Assembly (NCBI RefSeq): GCF_000802235.1
Contig: NZ_JTDL01000037.1
Span: 1 to 64,000, forward strand
DNA length: 64,000 nucleotides
Direction of reading: 5' to 3'
Source: Sinomonas humi
GTDB taxonomy: Bacteria > Actinomycetota > Actinomycetes > Actinomycetales > Micrococcaceae
The stretch's first letter is position 1. The number at the start of each line of letters is the position of its first letter. The translations under genes and the position numbers were made by a program. Under the pieces are notes generated by a model. That model did no database searches. It worked only from the letters and a program-made list of their open reading frames with translations, and was not told the origin of the DNA. Positions 35,470 through 44,839 of this stretch are shown piece after piece.

Positions 35470-36141
35470 ATGGCGAGGATTCCCGCCGAGGAGCGGCGGC
35501 TGCAGTTCGTCGAGGCGGCGGCCCGCGTGATCGCTGCGGAAGGGCTTCCTGCAGCTACGACACGCCGCATCGCTGCCGAGGCCGACGCCCCTCTCGCGGC
35601 CCTTCACTACTGTTTTCGGAACAAGGACGAGCTGCTCAAAGAGGTCTACTACTTCCTCAGCCGCGACTATGCCAAGAGCCTTCCCCCCATTGAAGACCTG
35701 GGGGACGGCCTCCCCTCGGTGATCCGCCAGCATGCTCGCCGCATTTGGGACCGGATGCTCCAACGGCCGCACGAACAGGTGACGACGTTCGAACTGCTCC
35801 TCCGTCGTTTCCGGGAGGGGCCGGAGCAGGAACCGATCGCCCGAGAGCAGAACCGGAGCATGTACGAAGGCTGGGTGCTCTCCACCGGGGACCTCTTCCG
35901 CTCGGCCGCGGAGGCCTCGGGGCAGCACATTCCGGAGGACCTCGACCTCATCGCCCGGCTCTTCGTCTCGGGCATCGACGGGATCAGCATGCAGCACCTC
36001 GCATGCCCGGATGAGACCCAATCGCGGCGCCTCATCGAGCTGCTTGCCGACTCGCTCGGCGCGCTCGTCTCGTCCGCCCCTTCAGCCTCAACCGGAGACA
36101 GGACGGCGGGGGAGCACGTGTCAGTAGGGGCGCGCCGCTAA
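35470..36141 (+). CDS. TetR-family regulator
   Basis: A 223-residue protein with an N-terminal helix-turn-helix (about 5-50: RRLQFVEAAARVIAAEGLPAATTRRIAAEADAPLAALHYCFRNKDELLKEV) and a helical ligand domain. It is divergent from the amidohydrolase-ABC-sulfatase operon and is its likely repressor, a common arrangement for TetR genes. A GGGAGG site lies before the ATG. Its stop codon overlaps by four bases with the end of the convergent gene on the other strand. Confidence 0.85.
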   Translation: MARIPAEERRLQFVEAAARVIAAEGLPAATTRRIAAEADAPLAALHYCFRNKDELLKEVYYFLSRDYAKSLPPIEDLGDGLPSVIRQHARRIWDRMLQRPHEQVTTFELLLRRFREGPEQEPIAREQNRSMYEGWVLSTGDLFRSAAEASGQHIPEDLDLIARLFVSGIDGISMQHLACPDETQSRRLIELLADSLGALVSSAPSASTGDRTAGEHVSVGARR

Positions 36142-37121
36142 CGGCCTCCTCGGGCGGCGTCCCACCATTCCAGGGCGCGAGCGGCGTAGAAGGTCAACCA
36201 TTTCGAGGGCCGGCCCGGCGGCACGTCCACATCGAACCACACGCGTCCGGGCAGCGTCTTGCCCTGGTGCCATGTGCCGTCGTCGTGGCGGCCTGCGCGC
36301 ACGACGGCGACCGCCTCCTCAAGACGCGCATCCGGCGGCATGCCGTCGTGGAGCGCGGCGCACCTGAAGTAGTCGAGGGCACGCAGCGCGTTGTACTGCC
36401 AGCGGAACGGGTATGCGAAGCTGGTCGCCCACGGCCCTACGACCTCGCCCGTGGTGAGCCTCCAGAGCAGGTGCCGCCGCAGGAGGTACTCCTCCCCCGC
36501 CTTGCGCGCGCGACGGAGCTCGTCGTCGCCGCCCGTCGCGCCCTCGTAATAGAGGAGGCCGCGGAGCACGTTGAGCGTCGAGTGGAATGACGCGCGCCCG
36601 GATCCGTTGACCCACTCGCAGTTCCACCCGCCGTCGTCCATTGCGTGGTCGATGAACCACTGCCCGATACCGGAGACGTCGGCGCCGAGCCAGGCTCCGT
36701 TCGCGAGAGTGTAGGCATTGATGCAGCAGTCAACTTCCCCGCCCCAATACGGGAGGTCCCCGTACTCCCACCGACTGTTGTCGGCGAGAAGGCGTGCGGT
36801 TCCGTCGAGCGCCCCCGCGTCGAGTCCCCACTCACGCAGCGTGTTGAGCGTCCACGTCGTCGCGGTCCAAGGCTGCCCGGCACCTTCGGCAGCTTCCGGA
36901 CCGTGGAAGTCGAAGTCGCCCGGAAAGTACGCCCCTCCCGCCCACTGGCCGTCAGGCTCCTGAAGCGCGAGGAGGCGGGCGCCGAATCCCTCGCTCGAAA
37001 CGCGACGCCGGGTCGCTTCCCAGACCGGCGGGGGCAGATGCGCAAGGTCCCGCTCGACCTGCCAGCGCAGGGCAGGGTCGGCTTCCAGGAGCCATTCGAG
37101 CACGGAGTCCGAGACCGCCAT
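36138..37121 (-). CDS. Squalene-cyclase-like alpha/alpha-toroid protein
   Basis: A 327-residue protein with repeated glycine/tryptophan turns of the terpene-cyclase/prenyltransferase barrel type: LQEPDGQWAGGAYF, YWGGEVDCC, DDGGWNCEW and HDDGTWHQGKTL. It lacks the DxDD acid motif of true squalene-hopene cyclases, so a cyclase reaction is doubtful. Actinobacterial genomes hold many such orphan proteins, annotated as prenyltransferase or hypothetical. It stands alone on the minus strand, facing away from the sugar-acid cluster. The ATG at 37121 is preferred over a GTG two codons before it. The function is not known. Confidence 0.75.
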   Translation of the reverse strand: MAVSDSVLEWLLEADPALRWQVERDLAHLPPPVWEATRRRVSSEGFGARLLALQEPDGQWAGGAYFPGDFDFHGPEAAEGAGQPWTATTWTLNTLREWGLDAGALDGTARLLADNSRWEYGDLPYWGGEVDCCINAYTLANGAWLGADVSGIGQWFIDHAMDDGGWNCEWVNGSGRASFHSTLNVLRGLLYYEGATGGDDELRRARKAGEEYLLRRHLLWRLTTGEVVGPWATSFAYPFRWQYNALRALDYFRCAALHDGMPPDARLEEAVAVVRAGRHDDGTWHQGKTLPGRVWFDVDVPPGRPSKWLTFYAARALEWWDAARGGR

Positions 37122-37189
37122 AAGCACAGGCTAGCCGCCGAGAATCTTGGCGTACACGAACACCATCGCCCTCAGGTACGCTCATCGAT

Positions 37190-37201
37190 ATCCTATAGGA
37201 T
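37190..37201. promoter_or_regulatory. Operator ATCCTATAGGAT before the dehydratase gene
   Basis: A perfect 12-base palindrome 44 bases ahead of the ATG at 37246. The right half holds TAGGAT, a fair -10 box, so binding would block RNA polymerase. The same 12-mer occurs at 41698 and 47336, and with one change at 51678, next to the GntR gene that probably binds all four. Confidence 0.75.
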
Positions 37202-37245
37202 CACCCCTTTGACTAGGATCAGCACTTCGACGACGAGAGAGTCCC

Positions 37246-38586
37246 ATGGCCCGCATTGCATCCATCACGACTCAGGACATCCGCTTCCCCACCTCGCTCG
37301 AGCTCGACGGATCGGATGCCGTCAACGTAGACCCTGACTATTCGGCGGCATATGTCGTCATCAGGACCGACAGCGGCGAGGAAGGCCACGGCTTCGTCTT
37401 CACGGGAGGCCGCGGCAACGAAATCGTGGTGAGGGCCATCGAATCCTATGCGGACCTCCTGACCGGCCTCGACGCGGACGCGCTCGTGGCAGACCTCGGC
37501 GAAGCGTCACGGCGCCTCGTCCATGATTCCCAGCTCCGCTGGCTCGGCCCGGAAAAGGGCGTGAGCCACATGGCATGCGGCGCACTCGTCAACGCGCTAT
37601 GGGACCTGAGGGCGCGCCGGGAAGGCAAGCCGCTCTGGCTCCTCCTGAGCGAACTGAGCCCGGAGGAAATCGTCGACGTCGTCGACTTCACCCACATCAC
37701 CGATGCCCTCAGCCCAGCCCAGGCGCTCGACCTCCTGCGGGCCGGGCAGAAGGGGAAGGCAGCTCGGATCGCAGCCCTCCAATCGGAGGGCTACCCCGCC
37801 TACACGACCTCCCCTGGCTGGCTCGGCTACAGCGACGAGAAGCTCGTCCGGCTGAGCAAGGAAGCCGCCGCCGAGGGCTTCTCCATGATCAAGCTCAAGG
37901 TTGGCGGCAGCGTCGAGGATGACCGCCGCCGCCTTCGGCTCGCTCGGGAAGCGGTGGGCGCGCTCCCCATCGGAATCGACGCGAACCAGCGCTGGGATGT
38001 CTCCGAGGCGATCGACTGGGTCAAGGCGCTCGCCGAGTTCGAGCCTTACTGGATCGAGGAGCCGACGAGCACGGACGACATCCTCGGCCACGCCGCCATC
38101 CGGAAGGGCATCGCGCCGATCCGAGTCGCGACGGGCGAGGCCGTCGCCAACCGGATCGTCGTGAAGCAGCTCCTCCAGGCAGGCGCGATCGACGTCCTCC
38201 AGATCGACGCCACACGGGTAGGAGGCGTGAATGAGAACATCGCGAACATCCTCTTGGCGGCGCAGTTCGGCGTCGCCATCTGCCCCCACGCGGGCGGCGT
38301 CGGGCTCTGCGAACTCGCCCAGCACTTCTCCTTCTTCGACTACGCCGCAGTCTCGGGCACGCAGGAGAATCGGATGATCGAGTACGTCGATCACCTCCAC
38401 GAGCACTTCGCTGAACCGGTCCGGATTGATCGCGGCCGCTACCTCGCGCCGCGGCGCCCGGGGACGGGCGCCGAAATGCTCGCGGTTTCCCGGGAGCGCT
38501 GGGCGTTCCCGGCGGGCCCGGGCTGGCTCGAGGTGGGCGCCCGGGCGGCGGTCTCCTCCCCCACTTTGGCGGGAGACGCCCGTTGA
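37246..38586 (+). CDS. fucD: L-fuconate dehydratase-like enzyme (enolase superfamily)
   Basis: A 446-residue member of the mandelate-racemase branch of the enolase superfamily. The phrase [18 protein letters not shown] is characteristic of L-fuconate dehydratases. Catalytic parts are the KxK of IKLKVGG, metal ligands Asp in GIDANQRWD, Glu in [10 protein letters not shown] and Glu in VATGEA, and the base His in [11 protein letters not shown]. It removes water from an acid sugar to give a 2-keto-3-deoxy acid. It is the first gene behind the operator at 37190, with the aldehyde dehydrogenase following. The usual later steps (KDF dehydrogenase, hydrolase) are not next to it. L-galactonate or D-arabinonate are other options. 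Confidence 0.85.
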   Translation: MARIASITTQDIRFPTSLELDGSDAVNVDPDYSAAYVVIRTDSGEEGHGFVFTGGRGNEIVVRAIESYADLLTGLDADALVADLGEASRRLVHDSQLRWLGPEKGVSHMACGALVNALWDLRARREGKPLWLLLSELSPEEIVDVVDFTHITDALSPAQALDLLRAGQKGKAARIAALQSEGYPAYTTSPGWLGYSDEKLVRLSKEAAAEGFSMIKLKVGGSVEDDRRRLRLAREAVGALPIGIDANQRWDVSEAIDWVKALAEFEPYWIEEPTSTDDILGHAAIRKGIAPIRVATGEAVANRIVVKQLLQAGAIDVLQIDATRVGGVNENIANILLAAQFGVAICPHAGGVGLCELAQHFSFFDYAAVSGTQENRMIEYVDHLHEHFAEPVRIDRGRYLAPRRPGTGAEMLAVSRERWAFPAGPGWLEVGARAAVSSPTLAGDAR

Positions 38587-38654
38587 GCCAGCACGCCAGC
38601 GACCACTACCCGGCCAACCACGACGCCACGACCACAACGCCACGAGAGGACACG

Positions 38655-40166
38655 ATGAGCCAGGACTCCAACGCCAAAGGCCAGCAGACGACGACGGCGG
38701 AGCTCGCCCAGGCGGTCGAGGCAGCCCACGAGGCGTTCCTCAAAGCCAGGAGCGAGACTCCCCGGACAAAGGCGGAATGGCTCGAGTCGGTAGCCTCGGC
38801 CCTCGAGGCCGACGCGGAAGCCCTCGTCCAGGTCGCCGCGCGGGAGACGCACCTCTCGGAACAGCGCCTCACCGGTGAACTGCGCCGGAGCGTGTTCCAG
38901 CTGCGGCTCTTCGCCGAGGAGATCCGTTCCGGCGAACACCTCGACGCGACGATCGACCACGCGGACCCCGATTGGGGAATGGGGCCCCGCCCGGATATCC
39001 GCAGGGTGAATGTCCCGCTGGGAGTCGTAGGTGTCTTCGGCGCCTCCAACTTCCCCTTCGCGTTCAGTGTTGCAGGCGGGGACACGGCGTCCGCTCTCGC
39101 CGCTGGCTGCGCCGTCGTGCACAAGGCCCACGAAGCCCACCCGGAGCTCGCAGCCCTCACGGCCGCCGCCGTCGTCCGGGGACTCGAAGCCGCTGGCGCG
39201 CCAGCCGGGCTGTTCGCCCTCGTCACGGGACGGGAGGCAGGCGCCGAGCTCGTCCAGCACCCGCTCGTCAAGGCGATCGGCTTCACGGGTTCGACGGCGG
39301 GCGGCCGCGCCCTCATGGACCTCGCCGCGAAGCGTCCCGAGCCCATCCCTTTCTATGGCGAACTCGGCGGGATCAACGCGGTCGTCGTCACGCCGATTGC
39401 GTGGCATGAGCGCCGGGACGAGGTCATCTCCGAGTACGTCGCCTCCTTCACGTTGGGAATGGGGCAGTTCTGCACGAAGCCGGGGCTCTTGTTCGTGCCA
39501 GCGGGTGAGGACGCGGACCTGCAAGAGCCGCTCAACGCTGCCCTGCGGGAGCCCGCCGGCCACTCGCTCCTCTCCCCGCACCTGGCCGCGGGCTACGCGA
39601 AGGCGGTCGAGGAGATGTCAGGGCGCCCCGGCGTGCGTGTCCTCGTGCCTGGCAGCTTCGGCGAAGTTCCACAGCCGACCGTCCTCGTCGCCGACGCGCG
39701 CGAGGCCTTCAGCGACCCCGAGCTGCTGCGCCGCGAGATGTTCGGCCCTGCGAGCCTCGTTCTGCGGTACTCCGACGGCGAGGAGCTCCTCCGGCTCGTC
39801 GGCCTCCTCGAGGGGCAGCTCACCACCACGATTCAGGGGACCGCGGGTGATGTCGGCCAGGACTCGACCAACGAACTCACGGAGGTTCTCGCTGAACGCA
39901 GCGGTCGCGTGCTCTGGAACCAGTGGCCGACAGGTGTGACCGTGAGCTATGCCCAGCATCATGGCGGCCCCTACCCGGCGACGTCCAGCAACACCACATC
40001 GGTTGGGACGGCGGCGATTCGGCGGTTCCTTCGCCCCGTCGCGTACCAGGGGTGGCCCGAAGCAGCCCTTCCCGAGCCCTTGCAGGACGCCAATCCGTGG
40101 AGAATCCCCCAGAGGGTCGACGGCGCGTGGCGGCGGCCAGAGCCAGAAGCGGTGGCGGCCAGCTGA
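38655..40166 (+). CDS. Aldehyde dehydrogenase, 2-oxoglutarate semialdehyde type
   Basis: A 503-residue NADP-type aldehyde dehydrogenase. The N-terminus has NVPLGVVGVFGASNFPFAFSVAGGD, the base is Glu in FYGELGGINAVVV, and the active cysteine lies in GMGQFCTKPGLLF. That wording, with PFAFSVAGGDTASALAAGC, is typical of 2,5-dioxopentanoate/2-oxoglutarate semialdehyde dehydrogenases at the end of pentonate and hexarate pathways. It may equally oxidise the lactaldehyde made from a 2-keto-3-deoxy-fuconate aldolase. The ATG at 38655 has GAGAGGA. A TTG at 38583 overlapping fucD is a weaker start. Confidence 0.87.
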   Translation: MSQDSNAKGQQTTTAELAQAVEAAHEAFLKARSETPRTKAEWLESVASALEADAEALVQVAARETHLSEQRLTGELRRSVFQLRLFAEEIRSGEHLDATIDHADPDWGMGPRPDIRRVNVPLGVVGVFGASNFPFAFSVAGGDTASALAAGCAVVHKAHEAHPELAALTAAAVVRGLEAAGAPAGLFALVTGREAGAELVQHPLVKAIGFTGSTAGGRALMDLAAKRPEPIPFYGELGGINAVVVTPIAWHERRDEVISEYVASFTLGMGQFCTKPGLLFVPAGEDADLQEPLNAALREPAGHSLLSPHLAAGYAKAVEEMSGRPGVRVLVPGSFGEVPQPTVLVADAREAFSDPELLRREMFGPASLVLRYSDGEELLRLVGLLEGQLTTTIQGTAGDVGQDSTNELTEVLAERSGRVLWNQWPTGVTVSYAQHHGGPYPATSSNTTSVGTAAIRRFLRPVAYQGWPEAALPEPLQDANPWRIPQRVDGAWRRPEPEAVAAS

Positions 40167-40200
40167 CCGGAACTGAGCGCGTGCTGCCCGAGGATGCGGG

Positions 40201-40998
40201 CTAGCCCGCCACGACGGCGCCGCGCAGGAACGGCACGAGCTCGTCCAGCACGGGTCCTGCCGGAAAGAGCGTCGAGGCGTGGGTGCGAGCGGGCAGCTCG
40301 ACGAAGCGGGCGTGCGGCATGATGGCCGCCGCGCGGCGTGACTGCTCGAGCCTCGGCACATCGAGGGTTCCCGCCATGAGCAGCGCCGGCATGGAGAGCT
40401 GGGCCAGGACAGCTTCGGGGACCCCCTCACCCTCCTCGGTCGCCTCGAAATAGGCCGCGAGCGCCTCGGCGTCGTTGGCAAGGAACGCCGCGCGGGTTGA
40501 GGGGTCGAGCTGATTCCCTGCGGCCCGGAAGCCATCGGCGAAGGCCGTCATCCCACCAGCGCGCAGTGCCTCGAGATAACCGGGGAAGAAGACCTTCTCG
40601 ACCTCGCCGCGCTGCGCCCGGTAGGTGCCGCCGAGCGTCGCGAGGCTCAGGACTCTCCGCGGCTCCGCTGCCGCGAGAGCGAACGCGACGCGGGCGCCGA
40701 ACGAGTACCCGACCGCGTGTGCGGCTTCAACCCGAGCATCGTCGAGGACGGTCAGCACGTCCTCGACGACGAGAGGCATGCGGTAGCGGTCGGGGGTGTG
40801 CGGTTTGCCGCTCCGCCCATGGCCGCGCAGGTCCATTCGGACGAGCGTGAATCCCTCGAGTGCGCGCACGTAGCCCAAGCCCCTCCAGATAGCGCGCGAA
40901 AGCGCGGAGCCATGGAGCAGGAGCACGCCCGGGCCCTCTCCCGAGACTTCGTACGCGAGTTGGGTTCCGTCCGAGGGGTTGGTGGCGATGCTCACCAC
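40201..40998 (-). CDS. Alpha/beta hydrolase
   Basis: A 265-residue alpha/beta-hydrolase fold protein. LLLHGSALSRAIW holds the oxyanion region, RMDLRGHGRSGKP follows, the nucleophile elbow is VGYSFGARVAF (Ser about residue 95), and the late histidine lies in PARTHASTLF. There is no signal peptide. It is on the opposite strand to the sugar-acid genes and may be unrelated, but a lactonase role cannot be excluded because sugar acids often enter as lactones. It is convergent with the aldehyde dehydrogenase gene. Confidence 0.8.
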   Translation of the reverse strand: MVSIATNPSDGTQLAYEVSGEGPGVLLLHGSALSRAIWRGLGYVRALEGFTLVRMDLRGHGRSGKPHTPDRYRMPLVVEDVLTVLDDARVEAAHAVGYSFGARVAFALAAAEPRRVLSLATLGGTYRAQRGEVEKVFFPGYLEALRAGGMTAFADGFRAAGNQLDPSTRAAFLANDAEALAAYFEATEEGEGVPEAVLAQLSMPALLMAGTLDVPRLEQSRRAAAIMPHARFVELPARTHASTLFPAGPVLDELVPFLRGAVVAG

Positions 40999-41072
40999 GC
41001 AACGCTAGCGCCCGGCGTCGCCCTCTGCAGTGGCCCCCGTTACCGTGTAGCGGGTATCACAGCGTTGGAGGC

Positions 41073-41543
41073 CTACCGCGCGGCGAGCGCTATGCCCAGC
41101 GACCGGCGGAGCCAGCTCGCGGCGAGCATCGCGGCGGTGAAGTCGGCGCACATGACGGCGAGCATCATCAGGCCGCTGCCCGTGGAGCCAGAGTCTCCAT
41201 CCGAGAGCACTGACAACGAGGGGCCCTGAGCCATCGCCGAGGCGCCCATACCCGCCATCCCTCCGTGGTGCAGCGCTGGGGCAACGCCGAGGAGCAGCGC
41301 ACCGTGGAGGAGGGCCATCCCGAGCGACATGCCGGTGAGGACGCGGGCAGTCCGCAGGGTCGGCGCACGCCACATGCCCCACGCGCACGGAATGCAGGCC
41401 AGCGCCATGAGGACGGCGGCTGCCGCCATCACTCCCCCGGCACTCACCATCGCCAGGTGCACGACGACGCCGACTCCCGCGGCCCCTGCGGCCCAGCGGG
41501 AGTGGGTGCTCGATGGACCCGCACGAAACGCAGTACTAGGCAT
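41073..41543 (-). CDS. Small membrane protein of unknown function
   Basis: A 156-residue protein with four likely membrane helices (about 18-36, 38-56, 66-88 and 118-140). A Met/His/Gly-rich loop, LHHGGMAGMGASAMAQ, lies between the last two, which could bind copper or another metal. No known family was recognised. It lies 74 bases before the hydrolase gene on the same strand, so the two may be transcribed together. Confidence 0.65.
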   Translation of the reverse strand: MPSTAFRAGPSSTHSRWAAGAAGVGVVVHLAMVSAGGVMAAAAVLMALACIPCAWGMWRAPTLRTARVLTGMSLGMALLHGALLLGVAPALHHGGMAGMGASAMAQGPSLSVLSDGDSGSTGSGLMMLAVMCADFTAAMLAASWLRRSLGIALAAR

Positions 41544-41697
41544 GCCTCAACCCTGCCGGCTCCTGCCCCTCCCCGCCGTTGCGAGAGCGCACGCCTCTTG
41601 ACGCGGAGCGAACATTGGGAGCAGAACGGTCTTGCGTCCTTGCGGGAGACCTCGTCGCCTCCCGCCGGCGCCTTCCCTCCTTCCAAAAGAGCCCTAT

Positions 41698-41709
41698 ATC
41701 CTATAGGAT
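41698..41709. promoter_or_regulatory. Operator ATCCTATAGGAT before the L-erythrulose kinase gene
   Basis: A perfect copy of the 12-base palindrome, 38 bases ahead of the ATG at 41748. Its position relative to the start matches the copies at 37190 and 47336, supporting one shared regulator. Confidence 0.78.
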
Positions 41710-41747
41710 CGGAGGAGAACAGGGACTCAAAGTGGAGGCAGCAGCTC

Positions 41748-43499
41748 ATGACACGGCTCTGGAACGAACCGGCCGATTTCGCAGATGACATGGTGGACGG
41801 CTTCGTCCGCGCAAACGGCCGCTGGGTCCGCAAAGTCTACGGCGGGGTGACCCGCTCCACGCAGGCCGCGCAGCCTGAGGTTGCGGTCGTGATCGGCGGG
41901 GGCAGCGGGCACTACCCCGCCTTCGCAGGCTTGGTCGGTCCCGGCCTCGCGCATGGGGCTGCCATGGGAAACCTCTTCGCCTCGCCCTCCGCGCATCAGG
42001 TCGAATCCGTTGCGCGTGCGAGCCACCGTGGTCGCGGCGTCCTGCTGAGCTATGGGAACTACGCCGGCGACGTCCTGCACTTCTCCGAGGCGCAGGAGGC
42101 GCTGCGCAAGGATGGCATCGACTGCCGAACCGTCACCGTCACGGATGACATCTTCTCCGCCCCTCCCCAGGAAGCCGAGAAGCGTCGGGGAATTGCCGGC
42201 GACCTGACAGTCTTCAAGGTTGCGGGAGCGGCGGCATCGCTCGGCTACGACCTCGACGGCGTCGAGCGCGTCGCGCGCCTCGCCAACGAAAGGACCCGCT
42301 CGCTCGGCGTCGCCTTCACCGGCTGCACGATGCCAGGCGCGGCAGAGCCGCTCTTCACCGTGCCGGAGGGGAGGATGGCGATCGGCCTCGGGATCCATGG
42401 CGAACCGGGGCTCGACGAGACGGACATCCCGACCGCCAACGGCCTCGCCGAGCTGTTCATCGAACAGCTCCTCGCCGACGCCGAAGTGCCCGGCGGGGCC
42501 TCGAAGTCCGGCGGCAGGGTCGTGCCCGTGCTCAACGGGCTCGGCTCGGTGAAGTCCGAGGAGCTCTTCGTCGTCTACGCCCGGGTGGCGGACCTGCTCG
42601 AATCCGCGGGCCTCACGATCGTCGACCCGCAGGTCGGCGAGTTCTGCACGAGCTTCGACATGGCGGGCGTTTCGCTCACGCTCCTATGGCTAGACGACGA
42701 GCTCGAGCGCCTGTGGCTGGCTCCCGCGGACACTCCCGCCTTCCGCTGTGGCGCAGTGGACCACGCGTCCCTCACCCCTACAGCGGACGACGCCGATGCG
42801 GACGAGCGCGCAAACGTGCCTTCCGCGTCCGCTGCCTCGAGCGAGGCAGCACGGCGCATTGCCGAGTTCCTCGGCGCAACCCGCGAGACCATCGACGAGC
42901 ACGCGGACGAGTTGGGCCGCATCGACGCGATCGCGGGTGACGGCGATCATGGGATCGGAATGCAGCGTGGCGCTCGCGCGGCGGCGGCCGAGGCCGAAGC
43001 CCTTGTAGAGCTCGGCGCAGGGGCAGGCACCCTGCTCTCTCGGGCGGCGGACGCATGGGCCGACCGCGCCGGGGGAACCTCCGGCGCCCTTTGGGGCGTG
43101 ATCCTCCGCACCCTCGGAGAGCGGCTCGGCGACACGGAGGCGGTCTCGCCAGAGGGCGTCCGTGACGGAGTGCTTTCGGCGTCCGAGACCGTGCGATCGT
43201 ATGGAAAGGCCCGCGTAGGCGACAAGACGCTCGTCGACGCCCTCGTTCCATTCGCCGACACGTTGGCTGCCCGCGTGGACGAAGGCGCTTCCCTGCCCGA
43301 AGCTTGGGAAGCTGCCGCGCAGGCAGCGACGACCGCGGCAGAGCGCACGGCCGATCTCATGCCCGGCCTCGGCCGCGCGCGGTCCCACGGCGAGAAGGCC
43401 CTGGGGGTGCCCGATCCCGGAGCCGTCTCGCTCGCCCTCATTGTGACGACTATCGCCGCGCTGCTCAGCAGAGGCGAGCGCACCGACGTCGCCCGCTGA
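41748..43499 (+). CDS. lerK: Dihydroxyacetone-kinase family enzyme, probable L-erythrulose kinase
   Basis: A 583-residue ATP-dependent kinase with both modules fused. The DhaK domain (1-330) has [15 protein letters not shown] and the substrate-binding histidine in GLGIHGEPG. The DhaL domain (370-580) has the nucleotide-metal motif [12 protein letters not shown] and [10 protein letters not shown]. The neighbours derI and lerI are the same set that in Mycobacterium smegmatis turns L-erythrulose into D-erythrose 4-phosphate, where this kinase makes L-erythrulose 1-phosphate. By itself the sequence would also fit a dihydroxyacetone kinase. It opens the transcription unit behind the operator at 41698. 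Confidence 0.85.
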   Translation: MTRLWNEPADFADDMVDGFVRANGRWVRKVYGGVTRSTQAAQPEVAVVIGGGSGHYPAFAGLVGPGLAHGAAMGNLFASPSAHQVESVARASHRGRGVLLSYGNYAGDVLHFSEAQEALRKDGIDCRTVTVTDDIFSAPPQEAEKRRGIAGDLTVFKVAGAAASLGYDLDGVERVARLANERTRSLGVAFTGCTMPGAAEPLFTVPEGRMAIGLGIHGEPGLDETDIPTANGLAELFIEQLLADAEVPGGASKSGGRVVPVLNGLGSVKSEELFVVYARVADLLESAGLTIVDPQVGEFCTSFDMAGVSLTLLWLDDELERLWLAPADTPAFRCGAVDHASLTPTADDADADERANVPSASAASSEAARRIAEFLGATRETIDEHADELGRIDAIAGDGDHGIGMQRGARAAAAEAEALVELGAGAGTLLSRAADAWADRAGGTSGALWGVILRTLGERLGDTEAVSPEGVRDGVLSASETVRSYGKARVGDKTLVDALVPFADTLAARVDEGASLPEAWEAAAQAATTAAERTADLMPGLGRARSHGEKALGVPDPGAVSLALIVTTIAALLSRGERTDVAR

Positions 43500-43563
43500 A
43501 AACACCCGGACCCTAGCCCCACCACCAATTGCCTATCCCCATCACCAATTAGAGGAGCACATC

Positions 43564-44025
43564 ATGGCCCGACAGTGGCGCATCGTCGTCGGTTCCGACG
43601 ACGCAGGATTCGAATACAAGGAAGCAATCAAGAAGGACCTCGAGGCGAGCGGGCTGGTCGCGTCCGTTATGGATGTCGGCGTCGGCGCAGACGGGCATAC
43701 GAACTACCCGACCATCGCGACGAGCGCTGCCGAGATCGTCGCCCGCGGCGAGGCGGACCGCGCCGTCCTCATCTGCGGGACGGGCCTTGGCGTCGCGATC
43801 GCGGCGAACAAGGTGCCCGGAATCCGCGCGGTCACGGCGCACGATTCGTTCTCGGTCGAGCGTTCCGTGCTCTCGAACAACGCTCAGGTGCTCTGCATGG
43901 GGCAGCGCGTGGTCGGGCTCGAGCTCGCGCGGCGCAACGTCCGCGAGTGGCTCACCTATGAGTTCGACGAGACGAGCGCTTCGAACGAGAAGGTCCAGGA
44001 GCTCTGCGCCTACGAGGGCGTCTGA
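43564..44025 (+). CDS. derI: RpiB-type isomerase, probable D-erythrulose-4-phosphate isomerase
   Basis: A 153-residue enzyme of the RpiB/LacAB family. [20 protein letters not shown] starts it, the active cysteine sits in [15 protein letters not shown], and [30 protein letters not shown] completes the signature. In the M. smegmatis tetritol route the homologue DerI interconverts D-erythrulose 4-phosphate and D-erythrose 4-phosphate. With lerK before it and lerI after it (one base apart), the same role is likely. AGAGGAG lies before the ATG. Confidence 0.85.
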   Translation: MARQWRIVVGSDDAGFEYKEAIKKDLEASGLVASVMDVGVGADGHTNYPTIATSAAEIVARGEADRAVLICGTGLGVAIAANKVPGIRAVTAHDSFSVERSVLSNNAQVLCMGQRVVGLELARRNVREWLTYEFDETSASNEKVQELCAYEGV

Positions 44026-44026
44026 C

Positions 44027-44803
44027 GTGGCGCCTTGCCTCGTCGGCGTAAGCCTCAAGATGTACTTCAGCCACGCGAAGACCGTCGCGTGGTGCCGTGA
44101 CATCGCGGAGGTCGCCCGAGCGCACCCAGCGGTGCGCGACGGCGCGGCGCAGCTCTTCGTGGTCCCGACCTACCTCTCGGTGCCGGCTGCGGTGGACCTC
44201 CTCCGCGGTGTCGCCATGGTCGGCGCCCAGGACCTCGCAACGGAGGACGCGGGAGCGCTCACCGGAGAGGTCAGCGGGGCTGAGATCGCGGAGGTCGGAT
44301 GCCGCGTCGTCGAGGTCGGGCACGCTGAGCGCCGCCGCCTCTTCGGCGAGACGGACGCCGTCGTCCGCGCGAAGACGGACGCCGCGCTCCGGAACGGACT
44401 CACACCGATCCTGTGCGTAGGCGAGGCCGAGCGCGGCGCACCGGAATCCGTAGCTCAGGAGTGCATGCGGCAAGTCGACGACGCACTCTCCACGGCGCGC
44501 GCGGCGGGCCGGTGCGGCCGGGTCATCGTTGCCTACGAACCCCTTTGGGCCATCGGGGCGGACGCACCTGCCAAACCGGATTACATCCGCTCGGTGTGCG
44601 GCCGCCTGCGCCGCCATCTCGAGTCGTTCACCGACTTCGAGGGCTCGCGCGTGATCTACGGTGGGAGCGCCCGGCCCGGGCTCCTCCGCGAGATCGCAGA
44701 CGACGTCGATGGACTGTTCCTCGGCCGCTTCGCCCACCGCGCCGAGGCCCTTGAAGAGGTCCTCGACGAGGTGCTCAGCGCGCAGCCCGCCGGGACCCGC
44801 TAG
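44027..44803 (+). CDS. lerI: TPI-like enzyme, probable L-erythrulose-1-phosphate isomerase
   Basis: A 258-residue triosephosphate-isomerase-type barrel with Lys in GVSLKMYFSH, His in VEVGHAERRR and the catalytic Glu in VIVAYEPLWAIG, plus the phosphate loop VIYGGSARPG. It starts at a GTG one base after derI. A second TPI gene next to a DAK-type kinase and an RpiB homologue is the hallmark of the L-erythrulose pathway, where it converts L-erythrulose 1-phosphate to D-erythrulose 4-phosphate. A role as normal TPI is less likely in this context. Confidence 0.83.
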   Translation: MAPCLVGVSLKMYFSHAKTVAWCRDIAEVARAHPAVRDGAAQLFVVPTYLSVPAAVDLLRGVAMVGAQDLATEDAGALTGEVSGAEIAEVGCRVVEVGHAERRRLFGETDAVVRAKTDAALRNGLTPILCVGEAERGAPESVAQECMRQVDDALSTARAAGRCGRVIVAYEPLWAIGADAPAKPDYIRSVCGRLRRHLESFTDFEGSRVIYGGSARPGLLREIADDVDGLFLGRFAHRAEALEEVLDEVLSAQPAGTR

Positions 44804-44839
44804 CGGCAGCCGTCCCACCAATTTCCCGTCCACGATGAG

